A DNA stretch of 64,000 bases from Pieris napi (GCF_905475465.1 NC_062259.1:1560501-1624500), one strand, 5' to 3'. Shown: positions 40,560 to 52,734, numbered from the stretch's first letter. Made by a program: numbers and translations. Notes: generated by a model not told the origin, from the letters alone.

Positions 40560-41640
40560 AAATTAAAATTCCATGTTTAAAAATTTTGTTTTCCTGAATT
40601 TCTTAATAGTCAAATAAGTTTTTGAACGCAACAGCAAATAAATGAATTTAAATTTGGAACACGTTCAAGTCGATTTGTTCGTTGTTAAAAAGTTTAAAAT
40701 TGTTTTATGTACAAGATTTTCAAAAATCGATCGCAAAAGCAAATAATTAAATTTAAATTAGGATCACTAAAAAACTTTAAAATCAAAAATTCGATTTTTA
40801 AACAGTCAATGTATAAAGAACTTATTAAAAAAATATTAAATTATTGAATAAAGAAATTTTGAATTTTTTTTGACAAGGTATTTAAAAATCGAACGCACCA
40901 GCATACAAATAAATTTAAATTAGGAACACGTTCAAGTTGAATTATTCGATGTTTAAAAAGATTTGCTATGTTTTACTTATATTCGTAATTAGAATACTTT
41001 AAAATCAAAGATTAGATTTTTAAACAGTCAAGGTACAAGATTTTCAGTATCCGATCGCAACAGCAAATACACTTTGAATTTAAATTTCGAACACGTTGTA
41101 GTTGAATGTATTGATTCGATGTTTAAAAGTTTAAAATTGTTTTACTTATATTAGAAATGTTAAATAGGTACTTTTGAAATCTAAGATTCGATTTTTAAAC
41201 AGTCAATGTACATGATTTTTAAAAATCGAACGCACCAGCATACAAATAAATTTAAATTAGGAACACTTTCAAATTGAATGGTTCGATGTTTTCAAAGATT
41301 TGCCATGATTTAATTTTATTCGTAATTAGAATACTTCAAAATCAAAGATTCGATTTTTAAACAGTCAATGTACAAGATTTTCAGAATCCAATCGCAACAG
41401 CAAATACTTACACTTTGAATTTAAATTTCGAACACGTTCTAGTTCATTGTATTGATTCGATGTTTAAAAGTTTAAAATGGTTTTTACGTATATTAGAAAT
41501 GTTAAATACCTTTGAAATCAAAGATTCGATTTTCAAACAATCAAGGCTTTCAAAAATCGAACACAATCGCAAATAAATAAATTAAAATAAAATATTCAAT
41601 TTTTAAAATATCAACCTGCTGTTCACACATCGTAATACAC
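40560..41640. repeat. Degenerate AT-rich tandem repeat, about 240-260 bp
   Basis: Units share ATCGAACGCACCAGCATACA or ATCGCAACAGCAAATACA, AATTTAAATTAGGAACACGT, TTCGATGTTTAAAAAG and TTTTAAACAGTCAATGTACA. Repeats of these blocks appear near 40610, 40730, 40890, 41050, 41220, 41390 and 41560, so the unit is a nested pair of half-units. Confidence 0.65.
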
Positions 41641-41934
41641 TTAGCTTTTAAATATAATTTGATAATAAATCAAAGTTTTCAAGTAATTACGCGTACATAA
41701 ATTCAATGGCAACATTTAAAATACCGCAAACGCTAGTGTTGCCAATTAGAAATAATGAATTTGTACGAGACAAATAAATTATGTCCTAATGACCTCAAAT
41801 TGTTAATGGGGTTACACTAATGGGGGTGTATTAATTAAAAAAACTGTGGGGTTGTCCCAACAAGGAATTAAAATGGTTGGTGTGTCATTTGACCGTTACA
41901 TAAGCACCATTTTTTATTAATGTATAGTCCTCAC

Positions 41935-41985
41935 ATTTGCGTCACACTTGCGGCAAGCTTGCGGTGCCTGCATTACTGAAATATC
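41935..41985. repeat. Fragment of the ACCGCAAGC repeat found upstream of en
   Basis: CACTTGCGGCAAGCTTGCGG then TGCCTGCATTA is close to the reverse complement of the block at 54573-54602 (GCACCGCAAGCTTGCCGCAA). It shows the upstream block belongs to a dispersed repeat. Confidence 0.65.
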
Positions 41986-42069
41986 TTAAGTGTATTGGAT
42001 AATAAAACGGACTCTATTTAGTATGAAATATGATTGCGCAATCATAGTTCATACATTAGATTGACAACC

Positions 42070-42595
42070 CGACTGAGATTTTGACAAATACTTTGAAAAC
42101 CGTTTGACATATAACATAACTATGTATGAATGACTTGTTCCTCTCTTATATATCTACAAAAAAGTCTTTGTTAGCATCTATCTATCGATTAAGGATAGCT
42201 AGCTATAGCCATTCAAACGCAACTAGAATATAGACAAACTATTTTAATGAAATTGCAGCCCGACGGTGATGTTTTGACAAATACTGTCTAAACAGTTTGA
42301 CATATAACAAAACAATGTATGATGGAATTGTTCCTCTCTAATAGATCTATAGAAATAACTAAGAAAGCATCTTTCTATCTATTAAAGATAGCTGGCTAAG
42401 CCATTCAAATTAAATTAATTAATTAAATTATATTCTAGTTGCGTTTGAATGGCTATAGCTAGCTATCCTTAAACGATAGATAGATGCTATCATAAACTTT
42501 TTTGGAGATATATAAGAGAGGAATAATTCCTTCAAACATAGTTTTGTCATATGTCAAACGGTTTTCAAAGTATTAGTCAAAACATCACCGTCAGG
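42070..42595. repeat. Inverted repeat of family K, arms about 160 bases
   Basis: The forward arm 42070-42230 (TTGACATATAACATAACTAT, CTCTTATATATCTACAAAAA, ATTAAGGATAGCTAGCTATA, CATTCAAACGCAACTAGAAT) is mirrored at 42430-42595. A third forward unit lies at about 42255-42410 between them. Units of this family make the tandem array at 43835. Confidence 0.85.
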
Positions 42596-43834
42596 CAGCG
42601 GTCTCTAGCTAGTGTAGTTAATATGTTAAATCATGTTTATAGGTAGGTATTTATAAATTCACATAACTCAATACTGATTAGGGAAATATAAAAAATAGGA
42701 ATACATTAGAACAACGAACTATTAATGCCTTCATTGCGTGTTCGTCCATAGACACATAGAGCACGCGTCGCGCTTATACCATAAACAACACAACATTTGA
42801 CTTGAAGCATTATTTTGTAATTTGTCATAAAAAAAATCATTTGTCATTAAATGGTATTTTGAATTGAAGATTTATATTCAATAAGTGTTTATTAGCGCCC
42901 TCTAGGGGCACAATATTTGTATTTTGTATTTTTAAAATTTTACAAAAATATCACAAATGCAAACTTTTTACCAACAGAATGTATTTTCTTTTCATTTCTC
43001 TTGGAAAAATCACGAAACTTCTGGACCAAGAACGAATATTATAGAGCGAACTTAGACCATTGTAAATTATTACTATTGTAAAATATGACTTGATTTATGG
43101 GCAATGGATTTTATTTATACACATGCCTTCGCGGGGAGACTTTTTTTATAGTATATAGGGGTTCCCCGAGCCTACGGGACGCCCATTCTAGTAGATGCGA
43201 TGCCGGTCTTTGAGGGAGGAGTATACTCTTTCTTTAAACAATAGGCATTCGATTTCATAATTCGCTAGTTCACAAAAGAATGAGTCTTCTGAAGCGTACC
43301 GTTAATCTTTGAATACTGGAACAAACAGGATTTGACAGCTGGAATGCAGCTCTGTGGTAAGTACCAGGCATTTAAATCTTTAATGCAGTGCATTTTAGCC
43401 CCAAAAAAAGTAACAAAGGGAACAAAATCAAAGTTGGACTTATATTTTATGGCCATATCACGTCTATTATAAGATATATTTGTTCATGCCACGCCTGGCG
43501 CTCTATAACGCATACCTATTTGGTAATATTGATTTTAATGCAGCCTTGTATAATTTTTTTATGAATTTGATTTAATTCAATGTATCAATAATAATGTATC
43601 AATAACCATCCGTTACTTTTAAAACGATCCGTTATTTATAAAAACCTATTATGTTTAATCTCCCTAAACTGTTGGTTTAATTATAATCCTTATTACAAAG
43701 GTATAAAGACCAAATTTCTAAAAACTCTTGAACTAAGATTTTTCAGTAAGGTTGAGATTTCGTTGTCTCACATTGGAGTCGTGCTTTGAATACGTAATGC
43801 TGTAGAAAAAATGGATACCGCTTTTGATTTTATT

Positions 43835-44565
43835 TTTCAAAACGCTGTCTAAACCGTTTGACATATAACATAACTATCTATGAAGGAATTATTCCTCGCG
43901 TATATATCTACAAAAAAGTCTATGACGGCATACATCTATCTATTAAGGATAGCTTGCAATACCCATTCAAACGCAACTAAAATAAAATCAAACAATTTCA
44001 CTAAAAAACGGTGAGGTTTTAACAAATACTATCTAAAATGTTCGACATATAACATAACTATGTATGAAGGAATTATTCCTCGCTTATATATCTACAAAAA
44101 AGTCTATTACGGCAAATATCTATCTATTAAGGATAGCTATCAATAGCCATTCAAACCCAACTAGAATATTCACAAACCAATTCACCAAAACGCTCACTAC
44201 CCGACGGTGAGACTTTGACAGTTACTGTCTAAACCGTTTGACATATAACATAACTATGTGTGAAGGAATTATTACTCTCTGATAGATCTACAAAAAAGTC
44301 CATAATGGCATATATCTATCTATTAAGGATAGCTGGCAATACCCATTCAAACCCAACTAGAATATTCACAAACTAATTCACCAAAACGCTCACTACCCGA
44401 CGGTGATATTTTGACAGTTACTGTCTAAACCGTTTGACATATAACATAACTATGTATGAAGGAATTATTGCTCTCTGATAATTCTATAGAAATGTGTATG
44501 ATGGCATATATCTATCTATTAAGGATAGCTGGCTATACCCTCTCAAACGCAACGTTGACTATAAT
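43835..44565 (+). repeat. Tandem array of family K, four units of about 184-196 bp
   Basis: The block GACATATAACATAACTAT starts at 43860, 44044, 44240 and 44436, spacings 184, 196 and 196. Each unit also has AAGGAATTATTCCTC, TATCTATCTATTAAGGATAG and CCATTCAAACGCAACT. The last two units are closest to each other. Confidence 0.88.
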
Positions 44566-44999
44566 AAAATGCCGCATCAAAATTTCTTAACGCAAAAGAG
44601 GGCGGGACCACACGCGCGAAGATGTTTATCGCGCGTAATAGATTGGAAATGGGGTGTTTCGGAAAATTGAAAATTGTTTATGGAAAATTAGGTATGATTC
44701 TTAAATAACTTAAATATATACGGTGGAAATCCAAGTGCTTTGTATGTATGTTTGTGTGCAAATATCTCGGAAACTAAAAGTGATGTCGTGGTGATTTTAT
44801 TTGATTTTAATTAGGTATGTTACTGATTTACTAAAGTGTAATTTTTGTTAAAATCGGTCGAGTGGTTTTTGAGAAAATTACGCTTTTTTGAAGTAAAAAA
44901 ATGTGTTTTGATTTTTAAATAAAGGTTTGTTTAGTTTAAACGGGTGTTAGTTTAGGTTTAATTAAATGTATTTATTAATACTTTAGTACAATTAAAAAA

Positions 45000-45290
45000 C
45001 ATAAAAATCCATAGACAACAATAACTCTACCAAACCATAAACAAACATTGTTCATGTATGGACAACATGTATAGACAAATCAGTTGAAGAAAAGAATAGC
45101 CAAAATCAGAATTTAAAAAAAAAACAGACAAACAGACTTATAAACCCATAGACAACAATTACTCTTCTAAACCTTAAACAAACATTGCTCAGACAAATCA
45201 CTTTACGAAACAATAAACAAAATCGGAATTAAAAAAACCATAGACAAAAAGACACTTTAAAATCCATAGACAACTCCCTTAAAACTAATT
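45000..45290. repeat. Degenerate tandem repeat, about 100-135 bp
   Basis: AAAATCCATAGACAACAATA, ACTCTACCAAACCATAAACA and AACATTG recur near 45003, 45140 and 45238 with decay. Confidence 0.6.
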
Positions 45291-45574
45291 GTTTCTCAGG
45301 CATTTCAACGTTATATCTTTAATTAAAAAACAGCTCAACCAAAACGGATAAAATCAAGTTATTAACAAATTCTTTTATATAAGAACTCGAATAAAAACAC
45401 AGCGCAAGGTGGGCCTTTCCACGTACACTAGGGATTGGGGAAGTCGATAAAATTTGTCGATAATTATACTATCGATAAATTTCCAAACTCATAGAAGTCC
45501 CCAGGCATGTATCAAGAAAAGAAAATGCATTTGTGTGTGAATGTTTGAAGATTATTAGCTTCAGTCAAACTTAG

Positions 45575-45805
45575 AGTAGTGTTGGCCTAGTGGCTTCAGC
45601 GTGCGACTCTCATCCTCTTATGTCGTAGAACCCCGGCTGTGCACCAATGGACTTCTTTCTATCTGCACTTAACATTCGCTCGAACGGTGAAAACATCGTG
45701 AGGAAACCGGCTTGCCTTAGACCTAAAAAGACGACGGTGTGTCAAGCACAGGAGGCTGATCACATACTTGCCTATAAGACAGACAAATGATCATGAAACA
45801 CATCA
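45575..45805 (+). mobile_element. SINE family S1, nearly full length
   Basis: GTGTTGGCCTAGTGGCTTCA, GCGTGCGACTCTCATCC, GCTGTGCACCAATGGACTTC, TTCGCTCGAACGGTGAAAAC, GACGACGGTGTGTCAAGCAC and GACAAATGATCATGAAACA in order. Box B is damaged (GTCGTAGAACCCCGG). Confidence 0.88.
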
Positions 45806-46019
45806 CACTTTTACTTTAAGAAGCGTGTTCCAGTCAGCCACTGCACGGTTTGGAAGTTCTTTAGGGAATTTGTATTATATTGAGTGGTCTGGGTTTGTTA
45901 CGCCCGTCGCGAACCCGATAACCTGGACAAGCTGATTGGCGTCAGCAAGGAAGAAAATGGAGAGATATAACTAGCAGGGTATCAAGAACCTATCACGACC
46001 TTCAGCAATGAAGAATACG

Positions 46020-46320
46020 ACTGAGAGGAGTGGACTTCAGTTTTAAAGAACTACCACTTAAAATAGAGAGCTTGTCATGGAACATAAAAAGTAAATGTCT
46101 AAGAGATGATCCTTGCAGTACGCCACTCGATATTTGACAAGGCAAGGAGGTATCTCCAATGCGAACTTGAAAACATCTTTCCAATTGGTAATCCAAGTTA
46201 ATATTTTTCCTCAGATCCTTACGTGCTCTAATTTGGATATAAGACGGCGTATTGGGTCAAAAGCTTTTTCAAAATCTAGGTAGACTATATCTATTGCATC
46301 ACCTTTTTTTCACCTGTAAT
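46020..46320 (-). pseudogene. LINE reverse transcriptase fragment
   Basis: The minus strand reads DIVYLDFEKAFDPIRRL (the L-D-F-x-K-A-F-D block with the first catalytic Asp) and, about 60 residues on, CQISSGVLQGSSLRHLLF (a decayed G-V-P-Q-G-S-x-L-x-P block). It is a jockey- or CR1-like remnant with no other RT motifs nearby and a disrupted frame. Confidence 0.75.
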
Positions 46321-46619
46321 CTTCTCCAATATATTTGGATACACACGTGAGACCTACAGGTCGATAGTTAGCGGATTATAATTGGTTATCTTTCTTAAAT
46401 ATTGGCACAATAGCAGATTTCCAATCAGTCGGCACAAAAAACCGTCTATCGATAAAAGCACAACACTACAGAAGAAAAACTACAAACGTTTAATTGAACT
46501 GGTTATAATTGTAATCTGTCTTTCGGTTCTAAATTCTGTCCTTGTGCCCCAATGTCCCATAATCCAAAGCGACGCTTGGGATTTCATTAATAACTTGACT
46601 TCAAACAATTATCTAAATT

Positions 46620-47165
46620 TATAAATGATTGTTGACAAATTACTCGAAAACTAGAAGACATATTAACGTGATGCTTTTTGTATTACATAACACATATATC
46701 CAATAAGTAATACGTCAAATTTCATCAAAATCTGTTCAATAGTTACGGAGATATAAGGATAAAGATGCCCTTGCAATTTCTGGAGGAAACAACCAGATCT
46801 AGGAACATATAATCATACGTAAATAAATTCGAAAGTTTGACGACAATTTACTCAAAAACTAAAAGTCACATTCGGGTGATGCTTTTTGTATTACATAACA
46901 CATATTCCCAATTAGAAATAAGTCAAATTTCATCAAAATTGGTTAAGTAACTATCGAGATATGGGCATCGTTCCAATTTCTGGACACAATAAGTATTTAG
47001 GTCTAACCCACTCTTTACTTATATAATGTCGTAAGTTTGACGACAAATTACGCAAAAACTAAATGAGGTGATGCTTTTTGATTTAAATAGCATATACTTC
47101 AACGTAGAAACAGTCTAAGTTTCATCTAAATCGCTACAGTACTTTCCGAGATATTCTCACATTTC
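46620..47165 (+). repeat. Degenerate tandem repeat of about 200 bp, three units
   Basis: Each unit has TTTGACGACAAATTACTCGA-like sequence, GGTGATGCTTTTTGTATTAC, AAGTCAAATTTCATCAAAAT and GAGATATGGGCAT. Units start near 46630, 46838 and 47038. Confidence 0.75.
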
Positions 47166-47399
47166 TAAAACAGTCTTACATTTTTTTACGGGAATCACTC
47201 TTACGATTCCAAAGTGTTGATAGCCTCAGACAAATTAGCGCTTTTTCAATCGATTAAAAAACTCTTTTTGCGTGTTCATAACATTAATTAAAAACTCACG
47301 CATCGCTGGTTCAGTGGTTTATGTAGGTTTTTGTTCGAACAAATGTGTTAATAAGGCTGCCTTGTTTTGCTAATAGTTGCAAGATTTTTTATAGAATAG

Positions 47400-47612
47400 G
47401 GGACAGCTCACCTGATGTTATGTACACTCACTCGCGGGTGCGATGGCCTTTTAAGAATTGGTACGCTCTTTGAAGGTACGCCGAATTGGTTTGGAAATAA
47501 CTGTCGCCTATGGACACTAAATGCCAGTAGACTCTCGAGTGCGTTGTCGGTCTTTTAAGAATTGGTACGCTCTTTAAAGGTACGCCGAATTGGTTCGGAA
47601 ATAACTGTATCC
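47400..47612 (-). repeat. Family E, two reverse units
   Basis: GGACAGCTCACCTGATGTTA, CTCGCGGGTGCGATGGCCTT, AAGAATTGGTACGCTCTTTG and a second AGTAGACTCTCGAGTGCGTT, AAGAATTGGTACGCTCTTTA. It abuts the LINE remnant on the left. Confidence 0.7.
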
Positions 47613-47613
47613 T

Positions 47614-48240
47614 ATGGACAATCCATATCAATCCATATTTGTGCTGCAGAAGCGGGCTGTTCGGGGTATTTGTTGTGTTTCTCCGAGGGAGTCGGTACGG
47701 AATAAGTTTAAGGAATTAAATATTACACTATCTGGTCAATATATTCTTGAAGCCTTGTTGTATGTCCAAAAAAATATAAACGAATTTAAAACAAATGGTG
47801 ACTTTCACCAGTATAATACGCGAAATAGAACTAATTTGAGTGTACGACCAACCAGGCTCCAAAAGATAAACCACTCCTTATATGGAAATTGTATTCGTTT
47901 TTACAACAAACTCCCAAGCGCAATTAGAGAATTATCACTAAATAAATTCAAAGTCCTCGTTAAACGGAAATTAATCAATAAAGCGTTTTATAAATTTGAG
48001 GACTACTTAAATGATCCTAATCCTTGGGATTGATTTGCTCCAGTTCAAACAATTTGTATAACAATACTTGGCGATTAAAAAGAGTGGCGGAAAGTTTCTT
48101 GCCAGTTCTTCTTACCCGCTCTACGCCCTTGACTTGCGAACTGGTAGTAAATGTAAATTTACGATTAATTTAACTTGACTATTCAAAAGTGTACTTGGTT
48201 ACCTACTTGAATAAAGATATTTTGAGTTTGAGTTTGAGTT
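47614..48240 (+). mobile_element. 5'-truncated LINE: C-terminal coding part and 3' UTR
   Basis: 139 codons (47614-48033) read, in part, FVLQKRAVRGICCVS, then YNTRNRTNLSVRPTRLQK, GNCIRFYNKLPSAIRELS and LNKFKVLVKRKLINKAFYKF. This is the C-terminal domain after the reverse transcriptase in CR1/Daphne-like insect LINEs (Q-K-R-A-V-R, Y-N-T-R, L-P-x-x-I-R-x-L, F-K-x-x-x-K-x-x-L). The stop at 48031-48033 is natural. The 3' UTR has TTGCCAGTTCTTCTTACCCG and the end GAGTTTGAGTTTGAGTTTGA, a short tandem tail. The same UTR occurs at 23093-23310. The coding part is unbroken, so the copy is fairly young, but it lacks endonuclease and RT. Confidence 0.85.
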
Positions 48241-48425
48241 TGACACTCAATGCCAATAGACTCTCGAGTGCGTTGCCGGCCTTTTTTTAATTGGTACGCT
48301 CTTTGAAGGTACGCCGAATTAGTTGGGAAATAACTGTCGCCTATGGACACTCAATGCCAATAGACTCTCGAGTGCGTTGCCGGCCTTTTTATAATTGGTA
48401 CGCTCTTGGAAGTAGAATTACTTAG
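48241..48425 (-). repeat. Family E, two reverse units
   Basis: CAATGCCAATAGACTCTCGA, GTGCGTTGCCGGCCTTTTT and TTGGTACGCTCTTTGAAGGT appear twice. With 47400-47612 this family flanks the LINE fragment on both sides, as if the LINE had inserted into a family E run. Confidence 0.75.
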
Positions 48426-48880
48426 GAAATACTTCAGAGGGCAGCGGGTTTCACATTAGTAGTGCCCCAAAACTACTCAGTTGAGGAACGTTTTAATTTA
48501 TCTTCCAACCTTGATTTTGGAGTTGGAAGAGACCTCAAGTCGCGCCCCAGAAGGGCAAGGCGTTTCCCCAAAAATGGGGTGTAGCTGTTGGGTAATAAAT
48601 ATTGACGACAGCTGATGATTAAAATGCAATAACTATCCAAAAGTTGTAGTAACTGCAAATCCCAAAAATAGCCCCAAAATGGTAGATAGCGTTTACAACT
48701 CCACCGCTGCGTCACCATTATCGCTTCGTTTATGATTCTTCAGCTATCCATTGGTATAATTTTGGATGAACAGGAATCGGAACTAAGACTGAAATCGTTG
48801 GAATGTCCCCGTGTGGCCTCTAGAGCTGGCTTTCCTCGCCTTTAATGCCAGCATTAAAGGTACACAGATATATATATATA
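48426..48880. other. No gene seen
   Basis: An 81-codon minus-strand frame shows no motif. CTTTAATGCCAGCATTAAAG near 48840 is a 20-base perfect palindrome. Confidence 0.4.
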
Positions 48881-49262
48881 CTAGCAGACCGGCCAAGCGT
48901 TGCTGTGGCTAAGGTTTTAGTTATATTACATAGTAGTATCCTATTCAAGGGAAACGGTAGGAGAACACCAGTCATGGGGACCACCATGCGTTTTTGGTGG
49001 TAATGCCATTAAATTGTAACTTATTTGATACGTTGGTACTTTCAACACAGCGCCATCTGTTAGAATTGTGACTGTTAAATAATAAACAAATATTTTGCAA
49101 TAAAATAATATTGCGGGTATAAATATGAGATGTAAGCTATCCTATCTTTTAAGTTGGAACAAACTACACACGGTGTGCAAATTTGATTGATATCGGTTCG
49201 GTAGTTTAGGAGTCCATAGCGGACAAACAACGTGACACGTAATTTATATATATTAAGATATA
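48881..49262 (+). mobile_element. Probable RTE-like LINE or SINE copy
   Basis: It begins ACTAGCAGACCGGCCAAGCG and ends GTGACACGTAATTTATATAT ATTAAGATA-like. This pair of ends is familiar from RTE-type 3' regions and related retroposons of insects (ACTAGCNGACCNGGC at one side and ACGTAATTTATATATAT at the other). No coding motif remains. Confidence 0.5.
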
Positions 49263-49494
49263 TATACATTTTCTATAGATTTAATAAGACGGAAATCTCG
49301 TCTATGAACTACGCGAAGGTTGTTTTAAAGTCCCAATTACACCAATTTGATTAAAATATATGTTTAATTCAATATACAAAATCATATAAGCTACTAAATC
49401 CAATTTTTTTAAAACTAATAACTCAGTTATATATGTGTCAGGCACAGATGACCTTATTGAAGAAGAATAAAACCCGTTTCATATAGTCATAAGG

Positions 49495-49640
49495 GACGAA
49501 ATCGTGTTAGATTTAATCAGACATTTCAGGTAATATCCCGAAAACGGTCAACCTGATTACAGATCCCTTTCACCTAGACCTGGTCGCTGAAAATACGAAT
49601 CATTTGACACCTCAATCATCCATATCGGTCCACGGCTGGA
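49495..49640 (+). repeat. Dispersed repeat family F
   Basis: Family F reads TCAGACATTTCAGTTAATAT, CCCGAAAACTAT, CTGATTACAAATTCCTTTGA, CCTGGTCGCTGAAAATACGA and CATTTGACACCTGGATCATC. Copies: here, 51785, 52045, 60885 and 63795. Confidence 0.75.
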
Positions 49641-49959
49641 AGAGCTGGAACACGAAACCTTCGTGTTCCAGAAAGACTAGAAACAAATGATAGTAAAAAC
49701 CATAAATTAAATAGTTGCACACGTTTTCAATTACCGTACATAGACAATCCATAAACAGAGCAAGATAAAAACAAGATGGCGGATGTCATAAACGCAAAAT
49801 GGTACATAATTATGAAGTCATTTATTAAACCATACTTGTAACTATGACAGGTGAACGTTTTCGACGCTTTGCATTTTCTTTTCTGTTCTTGGACGTGTCT
49901 GAAGATCCAGGAAATTATTCCGGAGACAGCCTGAGAGCTGGTGCTTTCTCCAGGAATGA

Positions 49960-50180
49960 TCATAGGGTGAGGATATGCCAGCATTGACGGGTCTACCACA
50001 GGGAGTTTTAATGTGTTTTAGTTTTGATTTTGTTCCCTTTGGAGTAGATTTGGGCCGAAGGGTTCAAGTGCACAGCCTGGTACTACCGGTGACCACAGAG
50101 CTGGTTCTTTCTTCAACGAATAATCGCAATACAGCGAGGAAATGTTAGCATTAAAGGGTGTGCCACAAGGAGCATTTTTA
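49960..50180 (+). pseudogene. Two short LINE-like fragments with a P-Q-G motif
   Basis: At 49976-50010 one frame reads PALTGLPQGVLMC, and at about 50148-50190 another reads LALKGVPQGAFLST. Both resemble the reverse transcriptase block G-V-P-Q-G-S-x-L. The sequence between them is GC-rich and partly repeated near 60760-60830. Too little remains to name a clade. Confidence 0.4.
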
Positions 50181-51119
50181 AGTACTAATAGTAAGTACTA
50201 TTTGACTTCTGGACCTCATTAATATTGTCTAACAATCCCACCACGCCAAAAACTAATTGCCATCCCCTGGACTACATCACCGCTGTCACTAAGTATTGTT
50301 TGTTTAACACCTTTAAACGCTTAAAAATTCATACGACCCTTTGACATTGTCAATGTCATGATGACAGCTGTCATTTTGTCGAGTCTCTCGAATAGCTCGG
50401 AAAATACTTCGTGAGCTCTGTAGATGTACTTGGGGCTAATAATCGGGCTAGTAGTGGATGCGTAGCCGACCTTTGAGCGAGGAGAATGCTATCTTAAATT
50501 GGAGAAACGAACTTTTGGCAGTGCTGAGACGAGGAATGAGAACTGGACGAAGATATTTCCTATCTATAAGAAAAGCTTTTATTAAGAACTTTTCATACTA
50601 CCCACGCAAAATCTTTAAAGTTCTTTCCATTTTTTTATTTTTAATACGAGGTTTTAAAGATTTAAATTTAAAAAAAAATTTGGGTGCACAACAGTTAATT
50701 ATTGGAATAATACTGTTTTTTTTTATCTACCCACAAAACTGTCAATAGATTTTTGACATTAATATCGTTTAACGCCTCTCCATTTAAAAATAAAACATAG
50801 ACCAATTTACATACAATTCAAAACATACATATTTTAACATTCTAATGACAGATGCGCATTATGCGCATACAAAGGACATATACAGGGTGTCCTACACTGT
50901 ATAGGCTTTTAATAAACTACCCGCCACAATATATATCTATATCTTATGTGTAATTATATCCAAAACAGTGAACCATAACTACAAAAAAAAAACATAATTT
51001 ATTTCAAATGCACATTTGTTATCTAATAATAAATTGATGTCTCAATGAAAATATAGATATAATATGTATTTAATGTAGATATAATATGTCGTTCACGCTA
51101 CATCATTTGGCTAATATTT

Positions 51120-51155
51120 AAACCTGCGCAGACGAAGTCGCGGGCACCAGCTAGT
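51120..51155 (+). mobile_element. Helitron-like 3' terminus
   Basis: CCTGCGCAGACGAAGTCGCG then GGCACCAGCTAGT. CCTGCG can pair with CGCGGG (one G-T pair) as a short hairpin, and the end is CTAG followed by T. A hairpin about 10 bases before CTRR-T is the Helitron signature. The 5' TC end was not located. Confidence 0.6.
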
Positions 51156-51355
51156 AAACCATACGAACAAACTTATAACTATTAACAACAACAAAATCGA
51201 ACATCTAAAACCACTACTTAAAATGACCACACCCTGTTTTTATCATTAAAATTCATGTCAAATTTGCAATTTCAATATTGACATTTCAATATTGTGGTAA
51301 AAAACTAAGTTCTATAGAATTTTTTATGATCCGTCCGTGCCACTATAACCGACTG

Positions 51356-51616
51356 AAAATAGGAGGCTTATTAAGTGGCAGCTAGGTGAGGGGTACCGGG
51401 TTTGATTCCCGGTTCGAGGGCAAGTTTTAATTTAATTTAAATTTGTTCTCGGCCTTTGGGAGGGTTGTGCGGTACCGGGCGAGTGCCTAAACCGTACATG
51501 GAGGACACGGTCGAATTTCTAAAGACAAGCACGAATCAAAAAATCCTATACCTACTTGACGCTGGCTAATGGGCAAATCGTGCCAGAGCCATATAAAAAA
51601 AATAGGAGGTTTATTA
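51356..51616 (+). mobile_element. SINE family S2 with target-site duplication
   Basis: The flank AAAATAGGAGGCTTATTA (51356-51373) is repeated with one change at 51599-51616. Between them lie GTGGCAGCTAGGTGAGGGGT, ACCGGGTTTGATTCCCGGTT (box B and T arm), GGGAGGGTTGTGCGGTACCG and TGCCAGAGCCATATAAAAAA. The tRNA-like 5' part is shorter than in the copy at 32205-32399. Confidence 0.88.
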
Positions 51617-51784
51617 TTACACTTAATAATAAATTATAATTATTTTACTAGTTAAACAGTTGTTTAAATCGCTATTTATTAATTAATAATTAAAAGTGTT
51701 GAGTTGTCATTATTAACACAACTCCATTCAAAAAACATATTTTAAATGGTATTTAAATTAATTTTAGAAGAATAAAATATGTTT

Positions 51785-51930
51785 GAGATTTGATCAGACA
51801 TTTCAGTTAATATCCCGAAAACTATAAATCTGATTACAAATTCCTTTGGCAAGGAGCTGGTCCCTGATCATACGAATCATATGACACCTGGAACATCTAG
51901 AACCCTCCACGAATAGATATATAAATATAC
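51785..51930 (+). repeat. Dispersed repeat family F
   Basis: GATCAGACATTTCAGTTAAT, ATCCCGAAAACTATAAATCT and ATACGAATCATATGACACCT. Confidence 0.75.
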
Positions 51931-52044
51931 AAAAACATGTTCAATATAATACTTCGTATGATTGATATTTTAAAAGAAATTGAAATAATTATTGTTAAAT
52001 AATTAAGATTTATTTTCCAATATAAAAAACTTATAAGCGGCCTA

Positions 52045-52210
52045 AATCGAGTAAGTTTTTTATCAGACATTTCAGTTAATATCCCGAAAACTATAAATCT
52101 GATTACAAATTCCTTTAACCCGGTGGTGGTCGCTTAACATACGAATAATTTGACAGCTGGATCATCGAAGTCGGTTCACGAATTGACATATAAACATACA
52201 TACAGGACCA
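52045..52210 (+). repeat. Dispersed repeat family F
   Basis: ATCAGACATTTCAGTTAATA, TCCCGAAAACTATAAATCTG and ATACGAATAATTTGACAGCT. Very similar to the copy 260 bases upstream, so the pair may be a tandem duplication. Confidence 0.75.
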
Positions 52211-52734
52211 ACCTTCCTTCAAACTCGCCTTATAGTACAAGATTCCAATAAGATAAATGTTTTAATATTAAAATGTTCCGGATAAGGTTACATTCGTAAT
52301 CCATAGACAAAACCATAGACATAGTTGAGTCTATTGCAGACACAAAACCGTCACAGATTAGTCGAAAAGAGTTATAGCCAGGCACACCCTGCCTCCACAC
52401 AGATGTTCGAGACAGTAAAGGGCGTTTAAACAGCGTTTAAAATTGCAGCACAAACCCAATTCGTGGTGAAAGACAGGTCACCTGCTTCGCATTTGGAGCC
52501 AAAGACCTTTGTGGTATGCATCAGGAAAGTTTAATTGTACTTTTAAGAAGAATTTCGTTAAAAAAGTCCGAGAGACGCGCTGCGGGAAACGCGCGAAAAA
52601 GGGCCTCGTTTAACGCTAATTGCTAATAATAATTATGTCACTAATCCAAATTAAACGATCAGGCTGTGTTATTGAATTTTGGAACACTTTTATTTCTTTA
52701 ATATATTTAACACGCTAATAATAAAGAAAGATTT

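Noticed and set aside
45895..45985. Possible LINE C-terminus (CYARREPDNLDKLIGVSKEE)
   Set aside because: The composition resembles LINE ends, but no diagnostic motif is present, so it is not listed.
50458..50748. 96-codon open frame in en intron 1
   Set aside because: Low-complexity, Phe/Ile/Lys-rich, AT-driven peptide with no motif.
51374..51430. Possible tRNA gene with perfect T arm
   Set aside because: Part of SINE S2 with target-site duplication. No cloverleaf with pairing acceptor stem.
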